Source: Spirosoma linguale DSM 74 (GTDB taxonomy: Bacteria > Bacteroidota > Bacteroidia > Cytophagales > Spirosomataceae). From it: a stretch of 64,000 bases of DNA. Location of the stretch: contig CP001769.1 in NCBI GenBank assembly GCA_000024525.1, forward strand, positions 1,598,001 to 1,662,000, read 5' to 3'. Both the position numbers and the translations under genes were made by a program. Shown here piece by piece: positions 50,768 to 58,321 of the stretch (its first letter is position 1; each line of letters begins with the position of its first letter). The notes under the pieces are model-generated. The model was not told the origin of the DNA. It saw nothing but the letters and a program-made list of their open reading frames with translations, and did no database searches.

Positions 50768-51427
50768 ATGAAAAAACTCCTTATCGTTTTCGTTCTTCTA
50801 CATTCTTCAGTAATCATTGCGAATGCACAGTACGCTTATAAAATTGCCAAGCTGAAGTACAATGGCGGGGGGGACTGGTATGCAAATAAAACCTCCCTAC
50901 CTAACCTGATTAAGTTTGCGAATGCCAGCCTGCGCATGAACATATTCCCGGAAGAGGATATTGTTGAACCGGGTAGCCCTGATATTTTCGGATATCCGTT
51001 TGTACACATGACGGGTCACGGAAATGTTACCTTCAGCGATGCTGATGTGCAAAACCTGCGTCGATACCTGATGTCGGGTGGTTTTTTACATATTGACGAT
51101 AACTACGGGCTGGATAAATTTATCCGACGTGAAATGAAGAAGGTCTTTCCTGAGCTTAACTTCATCGAACTGCCGTTCAATCACCCTGTTTATCAGCAAA
51201 AGTTTAAGTTTGCCAGCGGTTTACCTAAGGTACATGAGCATGACGCCAAGGCACCCCAGGGGTTCGGCCTGATCTATCAGGGTCGGTTGGTTTGTTTTTA
51301 CAGTTATGAGTGCGATTTGGGGAATGGCTGGGAGGATCAGAGTGTCTACAATGACCCTGAACCGGTACGTCAGCAGGCGCTTCGCATGGGTGCTAATCTG
51401 CTGCAATACGCAACAACCACAAATTAA
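50768..51427 (+). CDS. Exported DUF4159 family protein
   Basis: 219 residues from ATG 50768 with signal peptide MKKLLIVFVLLHSSVIIANAQ. Core: FAYPFVHMTGHGN is not literal; visible are YPFVHMTGHGNVTFSDADV, LMSGGFLHIDDNYGLDKF (about 105-122) and FNHPVYQQKFKF. It shares this pattern with the unsignalled DUF4159 protein of the MoxR operon (25132-25749). Function unknown. Follows rsmE on the same strand, 61 bases after. Confidence 0.85.
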   Translation: MKKLLIVFVLLHSSVIIANAQYAYKIAKLKYNGGGDWYANKTSLPNLIKFANASLRMNIFPEEDIVEPGSPDIFGYPFVHMTGHGNVTFSDADVQNLRRYLMSGGFLHIDDNYGLDKFIRREMKKVFPELNFIELPFNHPVYQQKFKFASGLPKVHEHDAKAPQGFGLIYQGRLVCFYSYECDLGNGWEDQSVYNDPEPVRQQALRMGANLLQYATTTN

Positions 51428-51474
51428 TTAAGCTATAATTGCTGGAAGACAGGCCAAAACGCTTTAAATTTCGT

Positions 51475-51482
51475 TAGTTTTG
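51475..51482 (+). promoter_or_regulatory. -7 promoter box of the desaturase gene
   Basis: TAGTTTTG (TAnnTTTG), 50 bases before the GTG start. The element upstream is weak. Confidence 0.45.
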
Positions 51483-51532
51483 TAGGAGTATTCCCATGTT
51501 ATCAGTAAACTTCACCTTTTAATTTTATCATT

Positions 51533-52348
51533 GTGATTGTACTGGCCGCGTTCATTGGGCATTGGTATTTGTCCCTGTTCTGCCAAACCTTTTTCCTGCA
51601 TCGTTATTCCGCCCATAAAATGTTCTCGATGAGCAAATTTTGGGAGAGGTTTTTCTATGCACTCACTTATGTTTCGCAGGGTTCGTCGTATCTGAGTCCA
51701 CGAGCTTATGCCGTGCTTCACCGGATGCACCATGCCTTCAGTGACACTGAGAAAGACCCGCACTCCCCGCACCATACGAAGAACATCTTTACCATGATGT
51801 GGAAGACGAAAGATATTTATAATGCTGTGCTTCACCGCAAACAGCCTGTAGAGCGGCAGTTTGACCGGAACTACCCAGAATGGAGTTTCATCGAAAAAGT
51901 GGGCGATTCGTGGGTGTCACGCGCTGGCTGGGCGGTGATGTACAGCGTCTTTTACATTTTCGCCTTTATCTACCTCGATATGCACTGGGCGTTCTTTTTC
52001 CTGTTGCCTGTTCACTTCGTAATGGGACCTGTACATGGCGCCATCATCAACTGGAGCGGTCACAAATACGGTTACTCAAACTTCGACAATCAGGATCAAT
52101 CAAAAAACTCGCTTATCTTGGATGTAGTTATGATGGGTGAATTGTTCCAGAACAACCACCACAAACGGCCTAACGCAGCTAATTTTGGTGCCAAATGGTT
52201 CGAATTCGATCCTACCTTCCCCGTGATTGGCCTGTTGCACAAACTGCATATCGTTCGTTTAAGACCCTCTGCTGAAGCTAAAAAAGCGCAGTATGAAGTT
52301 GGCCACGATCGTCGGGTTGAAGAGGTGCAGAAAGAAGTAGAAGCTTAA
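51533..52348 (+). CDS. Membrane fatty acid desaturase
   Basis: 271 residues from GTG 51533 (MIVLAAFIGHWYLS). The three histidine boxes are visible: HRYSAHKMF (H-x4-H, about residue 24), HRMHHAFSD (H-x2-HH, about 63) and NNHHKRPN (about 205). Hydrophobic segments at about 1-20 and 125-160. Likely introduces a double bond into acyl lipids or acyl-CoA in the inner membrane (delta-9 type). No ATG fits; ATT and GTG are the in-frame choices. Followed by a good terminator. Confidence 0.92.
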   Translation: MIVLAAFIGHWYLSLFCQTFFLHRYSAHKMFSMSKFWERFFYALTYVSQGSSYLSPRAYAVLHRMHHAFSDTEKDPHSPHHTKNIFTMMWKTKDIYNAVLHRKQPVERQFDRNYPEWSFIEKVGDSWVSRAGWAVMYSVFYIFAFIYLDMHWAFFFLLPVHFVMGPVHGAIINWSGHKYGYSNFDNQDQSKNSLILDVVMMGELFQNNHHKRPNAANFGAKWFEFDPTFPVIGLLHKLHIVRLRPSAEAKKAQYEVGHDRRVEEVQKEVEA

Positions 52349-52370
52349 GACGATCGTTCTTATTCATACA

Positions 52371-52404
52371 AAAAAGCTCCGGCCATCAAGTCGGAGCTTT
52401 TTTT
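52371..52404 (+). terminator. Rho-independent terminator of the desaturase gene
   Basis: AAAAAGCTCCG (52371-52381) pairs with CGGAGCTTTTT (52392-52402), 10-base loop, followed by TT. Strong on the plus strand and, through the A-run, usable on the minus strand too. Confidence 0.9.
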
Positions 52405-52439
52405 GTAGAGTCATAGGTTACCAACGGCTATACACAGTA

Positions 52440-52967
52440 CTACAGCAACTGTTTGGCAATATCGTGCCAGGTTTTTACCCGTTTGAATTCGGTGTCTTCG
52501 CGGTTGTGCAGTGCATCGAAGAGCAATCCTTCGCCCTGGAACGTCTTGAGGTTTCGGGGTAAATCGTCGATCAGATAATCGGTGTTTAATACACTTTTAT
52601 CCCCCAGAAAGATGTAGTTATGCCAGGAAATGTCCGGAAAATGCTCTTGTAGCCAATCCCATTTCTCCCGTAGCGAGTTCGGGAACTCCTGGGCAGCCGA
52701 GGCTACAAACACGTCATATTTTTGCATCAACTGACCAATCACTTCTTTCGCGCCTTCCATAACTGGAATGTCCCGGAAAAAACCAGGTTCGTACACTCGC
52801 TCCGATATGGCTTTGTACTCATGCTCGTCAAATAGCTCATGGAACGATTTTTCCTTTAGTTCCTCAAGGGTGTAGCGCGGCATTTCGCCTTCAAGATACA
52901 GTTTAATGAACTTGGCGTGTGTGTCAGCCATGACATCATCCATGTCAATCGCAATTCGTTTTTTCAT
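52440..52967 (-). CDS. 5'(3')-deoxyribonucleotidase-like HAD hydrolase (NT5C type)
   Basis: 175 residues from ATG 52967: MKKRIAIDMDDVMADTHAKFIK shows the HAD motif D-M-D-D-V; VFVASAAQEFPNSLREK and NYIFLGDKSVLNTDYLIDDLPRN supply motifs II to IV. Dephosphorylates deoxyribonucleoside monophosphates, probably in pyrimidine salvage. A long inverted repeat separates it from the gene upstream on the same strand side. The longer frame start at 53027 runs into this repeat and is rejected. Confidence 0.85.
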   Translation of the reverse strand: MKKRIAIDMDDVMADTHAKFIKLYLEGEMPRYTLEELKEKSFHELFDEHEYKAISERVYEPGFFRDIPVMEGAKEVIGQLMQKYDVFVASAAQEFPNSLREKWDWLQEHFPDISWHNYIFLGDKSVLNTDYLIDDLPRNLKTFQGEGLLFDALHNREDTEFKRVKTWHDIAKQLL

Positions 52968-52995
52968 TTTGTCAGATCGGACGGGCGTTCCCGAC

Positions 52996-53107
52996 GGGAT
53001 TTTAGCCGAATTTAAAGGATTAAACAAGACTATCTGCGTAGTACCTTCACTGAGAAGTCTTCTAGTGTAGTAATCTTGTTTAATCCTTTAAATCCGGCTA
53101 AAATCCC
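52996..53107. repeat. 34-base inverted repeat GGGATTTTAGCCGAATTTAA type (family E)
   Basis: Arms 52996-53029 and 53074-53107 match at 33 of 34 positions, with a 44-base loop. The outer edge touches the stop of the E2 gene (53110). The wording, with ATTTAAAGGATTAAACAAG, resembles the low-complexity palindromes often seen between genes in Bacteroidota. Confidence 0.85.
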
Positions 53108-53109
53108 GG

Positions 53110-54612
53110 TCAGAGTTTAAGGTTTATATCAAATTTCTCTAAATAATCAGCCACGCGACGAACAAACTGACCGCCCAGCGAGCCATCGACTACGCGGTGG
53201 TCGTAGGAGTGAGACAGGAACATCAACTGCCGTATTCCGATAAAGTCGCCCTCGGCCGTTTCAATTACAGCGGGTTTCTTCACGATGGCACCAAAGGCCA
53301 TAATGGCTACCTGCGGTTGCAGAATGATGGGTGTACCCATCAGGTTGCCGAATGTGCCGATATTAGAAATCGTGTAAGTACCACCCACCAGATCGTCGGC
53401 TGTCAGTTTGTTTTCACGAGCCCGTTTAGTCAGGTCATTGACTTTTTTAGTCAAACCAACAAGATTATACTGGTCGGCATTATGAATGACCGGCACGATC
53501 AGATTGCCACTCGGTAAAGCCACCGCCATGCCAATATTGATCGACTTTTTCACCAGAATGGTATCACCTTCAACAGACACGTTGATCATTGGGAAGTCTT
53601 TGATTGCCTTCACGATAGCGTCGACCAGAATCGGGGTATACGTAAGATTTTCGCCGGTTTGCTGCTTAAACAGATCCTTCATGCGGGTTCGCCACTGCAC
53701 AACGGGCGTCAGATCGGCTTCAACGAATGAACTGACGTGTGGTGAAATCTGCTTCGATTCCACCATCCGCTGGGCAATCATTTTCCGCATGCGGTCCATC
53801 TGAATAATGTCAGCCTGTCCGTTTACGGAGCCGTTCGACTGGCTGCCCGTTGGTTTTGGCACAGCCGATGATGGCACGGGATGAGGTAGCTGCACTTGAG
53901 GAACGGCGGACGAAACACCCTGTGCGGACTGTTGACTATTACCGGTTACAGAAGGTGCCCGACCCTCGGCGCGGTCGATAACGTAAGCGAGTATATCTTT
54001 CTTCGTAACCCGATTTTCGGCACCCGATCCCGGAATACGGTCGAGCTCATCGCGCGAAACGTTCTCTTCCTTTGCAATATTCAGCACTAGGGGTGAGTAG
54101 AAGCGGTCGTTGAAAATCGGCGTGTCGCCTGCTAACGTTTTGGCTGATGTAGCCACCGCCTTCTCCATAGGAGCGGAGCGGCTGCTCAGGGCGGCAATGC
54201 TCGTTTCCAGTTCATAGGCGGCCGTAGTGACTTCCGGCTCAGGCATCAAATCGGGTTGAGGAACTGGCACGTTGGCAACATCACCCACGCCCATAGGTGT
54301 CTGGTCAACAGTAGCCGGTGACGACTCATTTGGCGCCGATTGTTTCGGGACCGTCTCCGTTTCGACAGCAGCGTCCGTTTCAATGCGGGCTATGGATGCA
54401 CCCACCGCAACGACGTCACCCTCTTTAACCAGAATTTCCTTCAAAATGCCACTGTTCGAGGCTGGTACTTCCGTATCCACTTTATCGGTAGCTACTTCCA
54501 GTACGGATTCATCAGCCTCAATACGGTCGCCTGGCTGCTTGAGCCAGGCAATTACCGTACATTCCATTATACTTTCGCCCATTTTGGGCATAACCATGTC
54601 GATGAGAGCCAT
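53110..54612 (-). CDS. Dihydrolipoyl acyltransferase (E2) of a 2-oxo acid dehydrogenase
   Basis: 500 residues. One lipoyl domain (about 1-76) with the swinging-arm lysine in EVATDKVDTEVPA; a Pro/Ala-rich linker; an E3/E1-binding domain (about 175-212) with SPLVLNIAKEENVSRDELDRIPGSGAENRVTKKDIL in pieces; and the catalytic domain (about 265-500) with SHSYDHRVVDGSLGG (H-x3-D-G motif). Could be pyruvate, branched-chain or 2-oxoglutarate type; no E1 or E3 gene is adjacent to decide this. Starts MALIDMVMPKMGESIME as in branched-chain-like E2s. Confidence 0.92.
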   Translation of the reverse strand: MALIDMVMPKMGESIMECTVIAWLKQPGDRIEADESVLEVATDKVDTEVPASNSGILKEILVKEGDVVAVGASIARIETDAAVETETVPKQSAPNESSPATVDQTPMGVGDVANVPVPQPDLMPEPEVTTAAYELETSIAALSSRSAPMEKAVATSAKTLAGDTPIFNDRFYSPLVLNIAKEENVSRDELDRIPGSGAENRVTKKDILAYVIDRAEGRAPSVTGNSQQSAQGVSSAVPQVQLPHPVPSSAVPKPTGSQSNGSVNGQADIIQMDRMRKMIAQRMVESKQISPHVSSFVEADLTPVVQWRTRMKDLFKQQTGENLTYTPILVDAIVKAIKDFPMINVSVEGDTILVKKSINIGMAVALPSGNLIVPVIHNADQYNLVGLTKKVNDLTKRARENKLTADDLVGGTYTISNIGTFGNLMGTPIILQPQVAIMAFGAIVKKPAVIETAEGDFIGIRQLMFLSHSYDHRVVDGSLGGQFVRRVADYLEKFDINLKL

Positions 54613-54620
54613 GTTTTTTA

Positions 54621-54708
54621 AGGAGTGAGGAGTTAGGAGCGGGGAGTGAGGAGGGCTGACGCATGTTATGCCGCCTGATGGCTCCTCACTTCTCGCTCCT
54701 AACTCCTG
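54621..54708. repeat. GGAGTTAGGAG-type inverted repeat (family B)
   Basis: Arms 54628-54653 and 54682-54707 match at 24 of 26 positions; the tip carries GCTGACGC as in the copy at 41836-41952. Lies in the junction between cinA and the E2 gene. Confidence 0.8.
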
Positions 54709-55962
54709 TTACTGATTTAATATTTCTTCCCGCAGCATATTCAGTACATACATCGTTGTAAGTTGAATGTTTTGATCGCGATACTGGCCCAGTTTAAGGA
54801 GTCTGGTAACTGTACGCTGGCTGGTTGAACAGGCAATCCAGATTGTGCCAACGGGCTTTTCGGGGGAGCCGCCGTCAGGTCCGGCAATGCCGCTGGTCGC
54901 TATGCCCACCGAGGTGCCAAGGGCCTCACGAACGCCTTCGGCCATTTGACGGACTGTTTCTTCGCTCACGGCCCCATAAGCTTCCAGTGTTTCCGGCAGC
55001 ACGCCCAACTGATTTACCTTTACGCTGTTGCTATAGCTAACAACACTGCCCCAAAAATAAGCAGAGGAGCCGGGCACTTTCGTTATTTGTGCAGATACGT
55101 AACCACCTGTACAACTCTCGGCAATGCCCAGGGTTAATTGCTTTTCGATCAAAAGTTTGCCGACAACGGTTTCAATTTCGTCATTATCGAAGCCATAAAC
55201 GTTTTTTTCAATCAGGGGCATCACCTTCGCAACCTGTTCATTCAGCTGGCTATCGAGTAAGGTATTGTCGCTGCCCGTTGCGGTCAACCGTAATTTTACA
55301 CCCCCGAAACTGGGCAGATAAGCCAGCTTGATGTGTTCAGGAAGCGCATCCTCCCAGGCTTCGATCCGTTCGGCCAGAAACGATTCGCCAATTCCTACCG
55401 TCCGAATCATTTTATGCTTGATGATGGGAGTTTGAAAATGCGCAGTCAGCTTTGGCAAAATTCGGTTCGACATGAGATGCTTCATCTCAAACGGAACACC
55501 GGGCAAGGATACGTATACCCGATCCTGGTGCTCAAACCACATACCGGGGGCAGTTCCCCAATCGTTCTGAATATATACAGCGTTGGCCGGAAGGTCGGCC
55601 TGCCCGCGGTTGAGGTCGGTCATTTCCCGTCCCCGTTTTTCGAAGAAGCCAGTTACCAGAGCCAGCGCTGTTTCGTTCCGAACCATCCCAACGCCGAAAT
55701 AGGTACAGAGCGTCTTCTTGGTTATGTCGTCCTTGGTAGGCCCTAAGCCACCCGTGATGATGATGACGTCAGCGCGCTGGTGTGCTTCGGCAAGAACCTG
55801 CAAAATAGCCTCTGTCTGGTCGCCTACTGACGATTTGCGAACTACGCGGACCCCAATATTCGTTAACTCGGTTCCGATCCAGGCGGTATTCGTGTCGGTG
55901 ATTTGTCCAAATAATATTTCGTCGCCAATGGTGATTACTTCGGCGCGGACGGTGTTGATCAT
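54709..55962 (-). CDS. cinA: CinA family protein (nicotinamide mononucleotide deamidase-like)
   Basis: 417 residues. N-terminal molybdopterin-binding-like (COG1058) domain: EVITIGDEILFGQITDTN, ADVIIITGGLGPTKDDITKKTL. C-terminal CinA domain (about 260-417): LTLGIAESCTGGYVSAQITKVPGSSAYFWGSVVSY in parts, then ATSGIAGPDGGSPEKPVGTIWIA. The C-terminal domain deamidates NMN in the pyridine nucleotide salvage cycle; the N-terminal domain has ADP-ribose pyrophosphatase activity in some members. Normal two-domain length. Confidence 0.95.
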   Translation of the reverse strand: MINTVRAEVITIGDEILFGQITDTNTAWIGTELTNIGVRVVRKSSVGDQTEAILQVLAEAHQRADVIIITGGLGPTKDDITKKTLCTYFGVGMVRNETALALVTGFFEKRGREMTDLNRGQADLPANAVYIQNDWGTAPGMWFEHQDRVYVSLPGVPFEMKHLMSNRILPKLTAHFQTPIIKHKMIRTVGIGESFLAERIEAWEDALPEHIKLAYLPSFGGVKLRLTATGSDNTLLDSQLNEQVAKVMPLIEKNVYGFDNDEIETVVGKLLIEKQLTLGIAESCTGGYVSAQITKVPGSSAYFWGSVVSYSNSVKVNQLGVLPETLEAYGAVSEETVRQMAEGVREALGTSVGIATSGIAGPDGGSPEKPVGTIWIACSTSQRTVTRLLKLGQYRDQNIQLTTMYVLNMLREEILNQ

Positions 55963-56080
55963 TTTGACTGAGTAATAAGAAAAAAAGAAATCGGGAAAGT
56001 GTGACGTTTTGCCAATTGGCTTGTCTATGAATCACCGAAAAATTAGTGATGCCCACTTTACTTTATTCATTCGGTGCTGT

Positions 56081-56088
56081 CAAAAGTA
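56081..56088 (-). promoter_or_regulatory. -7 promoter box upstream of cinA
   Basis: TACTTTTG on the minus strand (TAnnTTTG), 118 bases before the cinA ATG. No clear -33 element. Confidence 0.4.
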
Positions 56089-56148
56089 CGAAAAAACGAT
56101 TTAGAGCCATTGACCGTTATGAAATGGCAACTTGATTAATTCAATCCT

Positions 56149-56919
56149 ATGATGAAGAAAAAAGTTTTTATAGCCGCCCTGCTTGCCTTTACTGTTAGTC
56201 AACGTGGTTTTGCGCAGGATTCAACTACGAGCCGCCCCCAGCAGTCATCGGGTGGCATTTTTGGGAAAGTCTTAAAAGCCGTATCCACGGCTGCCTCAGG
56301 TACATCGGGTGGTTTAACAAGCAGCGATATTGCTTCCGGGCTTAAAGAAGCCTTACAGGTTGGTATTAGCAAAGGGTCTGATCAGGCGTCGGCTGTAAAT
56401 GGATATTTCAAAAATCCATTGCTGAAGATTGCTTTTCCGCCCGAAGCCCAGAAAGTGGCGTCGACATTGCGGCAAATAGGGCTGAGCAAGCAAGTCGACC
56501 AGTTTGAACTATCCCTTAACCGGGCCGCCGAGGATGCTGCCAAAAAGGCCAAGCCCGTGTTCATAAAGGCAATTACCTCCATGAGCATTCAGGATGCCGT
56601 CGGTATTTTGCGGGGTCAGAACGATGCCGCAACGCAGTACTTACGCCGGACTTCGGGGCAGCAATTGGTAACGGAATTTACGCCTATTATTGACAGCACC
56701 CTGAAGAAAAACAATGCGACCCGCTACTATGCCGATTTGGTGAACACCTATAATAAGGTGCCTTTCGTGCAGAAAGTAAACCCGGATCTAACTCAATATG
56801 CTACCAATAAAGCCGTTGATGGCTTGTTTATTCTGGTTGCTCAGGAGGAACAGAAAATTCGTGAAAACCCGGCCGCACGGGTCACCGACCTGTTGAAGAA
56901 AGTATTCAGCAAGCAGTAA
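56149..56919 (+). CDS. DUF4197 domain exported protein
   Basis: 256 residues. Signal peptide MMKKKVFIAALLAFTVSQRGFAQ, then a helical domain of the DUF4197 type: LTSSDIASGLKEALQVGISKGSDQAS, NPLLKIAFPPEAQKVASTLRQ, TDIL-like AVGILRGQNDAATQYLRRT and a C-terminal LVAQEEQKIRENPAARVTDLLKKVF. Probably periplasmic; function unknown. Ends at a bidirectional hairpin facing the globin gene. Confidence 0.9.
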   Translation: MMKKKVFIAALLAFTVSQRGFAQDSTTSRPQQSSGGIFGKVLKAVSTAASGTSGGLTSSDIASGLKEALQVGISKGSDQASAVNGYFKNPLLKIAFPPEAQKVASTLRQIGLSKQVDQFELSLNRAAEDAAKKAKPVFIKAITSMSIQDAVGILRGQNDAATQYLRRTSGQQLVTEFTPIIDSTLKKNNATRYYADLVNTYNKVPFVQKVNPDLTQYATNKAVDGLFILVAQEEQKIRENPAARVTDLLKKVFSKQ

Positions 56920-56929
56920 TACATGTAAT

Positions 56930-57000
56930 CCATACAGAACCCCGCGTTAGTGATGATTGGTTTTGAAACCTAACCGTCACCAACGCGGGGTTCTGTATGG
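56930..57000. terminator. Bidirectional terminator between convergent genes
   Basis: Perfect 19-base arms (56930-56948 and 56982-57000, core ACCCCGCG/CGCGGGGT) around a 33-base loop that can itself pair (GGTTTTGAAACC). Between the DUF4197 and globin genes. No T-tract. Confidence 0.75.
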
Positions 57001-57001
57001 G

Positions 57002-57403
57002 TTACGACTCCATAAACGAGTCATTATTTATGTACTCAAGCTTGTTGTTCCAGACAAGGGCGATCTGCGTAGCTCGCTGACGCACTTGTTCCGCCATTTC
57101 GCCCGTAAATTTTTCGGAAAGGGTAGCGGTAAATAGCTGAAGCCATCGTTCAAAATGGTCGATGGTAAGCGTATGCTTCTGGTTTACAATCAAATGCGGG
57201 CGAAACGGATGGCCGTTGTAGGCGTTGTTGCCCAGAATCAGTGACTCCCAGAAAGCGTACATTTTAGGTAAATGATGTGACCAGTCGACCTGGGCTACAT
57301 CCGTAAAAATAGGCCCGATAAACGGATCGACCTGCACTTTTTCGTAGAACGAATCCACCAGAAATCGAACCGCTTCCGGAGAATCCAATGGTATCTTTGA
57401 CAT
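57002..57403 (-). CDS. Truncated haemoglobin, group III
   Basis: 133 residues. Helix B carries VDSFYEKVQVDPFIGPIF with the Phe-Tyr pair of group III globins; HHLPKMYAFWESLILG is the CD-E region; NQKHTLTIDHFERWLQLF contains the proximal His of helix F (about residue 76) and the Trp of helix G. Binds haem and likely handles oxygen or nitric oxide in the cytoplasm. It ends at the terminator and begins 14 bases after the ArsC-like gene stop, so the two are probably cotranscribed. Confidence 0.9.
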   Translation of the reverse strand: MSKIPLDSPEAVRFLVDSFYEKVQVDPFIGPIFTDVAQVDWSHHLPKMYAFWESLILGNNAYNGHPFRPHLIVNQKHTLTIDHFERWLQLFTATLSEKFTGEMAEQVRQRATQIALVWNNKLEYINNDSFMES

Positions 57404-57417
57404 GGATGTTCTCTTTC

Positions 57418-57780
57418 CTACAAAACCGTGGTTCCATCAGAAAACGTTTCCTGATAAGCGCTTTCATTAAAGCCCAGCGCAATAATTTGTCCATCGGCTT
57501 CAACCAACGGGCGACGGATAACGGATGGCTTTTCAATCATCAGAGCAATGGCACCCGCAGAATTAGTTGGTTTTTCAGCATCAGAAAGCTTCTTCCAGGT
57601 TAATCCCGACCGGTTTACTAATTCTTCCCAGGGTTTCTGGGTTAGCCATTGTTCAATCGTTTTTGAGTCGATGCCCTGTTTTTTATAGTCGTGAAATCGA
57701 TACTCGACACCTCGCCCAGCGAGCCAGGTCCGGGCTTTTTTCACCGTGTCGCAATTTGGAATAGCGTATAATGTGTACAT
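57418..57780 (-). CDS. ArsC/Spx/YffB-like thioredoxin-fold protein
   Basis: 120 residues. MYTLYAIPNCDTVKKARTWL has the single redox Cys at residue 10 (the YffB pattern C-D-T-V-x-K-A), and MIEKPSVIRRPLVEADG (about 80-96) is the family's R-R-P loop. Length and missing second Cys fit the YffB group, glutathione-linked reductases of unknown substrate, rather than true arsenate reductase. Upstream of the globin gene. Confidence 0.88.
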   Translation of the reverse strand: MYTLYAIPNCDTVKKARTWLAGRGVEYRFHDYKKQGIDSKTIEQWLTQKPWEELVNRSGLTWKKLSDAEKPTNSAGAIALMIEKPSVIRRPLVEADGQIIALGFNESAYQETFSDGTTVL

Positions 57781-57883
57781 GATGGGTAAAAATTTGAGAC
57801 GAAAGTACCGAAAATGCCCGTTTCAATGGTAGCAAACATGGAGGTTGTTCCTGTTCAAGTCGCGGGTTTACAGCCATACTACG

Positions 57884-57891
57884 TATTTTTG
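57884..57891 (+). promoter_or_regulatory. -7 promoter box of gldC, leaderless
   Basis: TATTTTTG, only five bases before the gldC ATG, so the transcript should begin at the start codon. Confidence 0.55.
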
Positions 57892-57896
57892 TATCT

Positions 57897-58253
57897 ATGA
57901 AAAAATCAGACATCCATTTTTCGGTTGAACTAGACAACCAGAATATCCCTGACAAAATCTACTGGGAAGCAACGGATAACCCAAATGAGGGACTAAGTGA
58001 TACAAGGGCCATCGCCATTTCTCTATGGGATCATTACCATAACAGTACGCTCAAAATTGACCTTTGGACGAAAGATATGGAGGTAGTCGACATGAAACGC
58101 TTCATGATCGAGATCATGAGTGGTATTGCGGATACGGCTCTTAGTGCAACAGGAGACAAGCGCATGGCGGACGATATCGAGAATACCTGTAAGGTGTTGA
58201 GCAAGCGGCTGGAGGAAGAAATCAAGCAGCAGAATCAGCAACAGCAGCAGTAG
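57897..58253 (+). CDS. gldC: Gliding motility protein GldC
   Basis: 118 residues. MKKSDIHFSVELDNQNIPDKIYWEATDNP, GLSDTRAIAISLWDHYHNSTLKIDLWTKDMEVVDMKRF and ADTALSATGDKRMADDIENTCK (given in pieces) are the GldC pattern. GldC is small and cytoplasmic and supports gliding and GldB function in Flavobacterium johnsoniae; here gldB is not adjacent. The C-terminus ends in a Gln-rich tail (KQQNQQQQQ), which is unusual and may come from CAG repeats. Not evidence by itself that the cell glides. Confidence 0.92.
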   Translation: MKKSDIHFSVELDNQNIPDKIYWEATDNPNEGLSDTRAIAISLWDHYHNSTLKIDLWTKDMEVVDMKRFMIEIMSGIADTALSATGDKRMADDIENTCKVLSKRLEEEIKQQNQQQQQ

Positions 58254-58321
58254 CCGACACCAGTCTGATAAATTTGGTCGTTAATTTGCTAAGATATACC
58301 TCGTAACGACTGCTATTTTTT

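Noticed and set aside
57418..57780. Arsenate reductase
   Set aside because: Only the first Cys is present, and the R-R-P loop context and length fit YffB-like proteins better; no arsenic genes are near.
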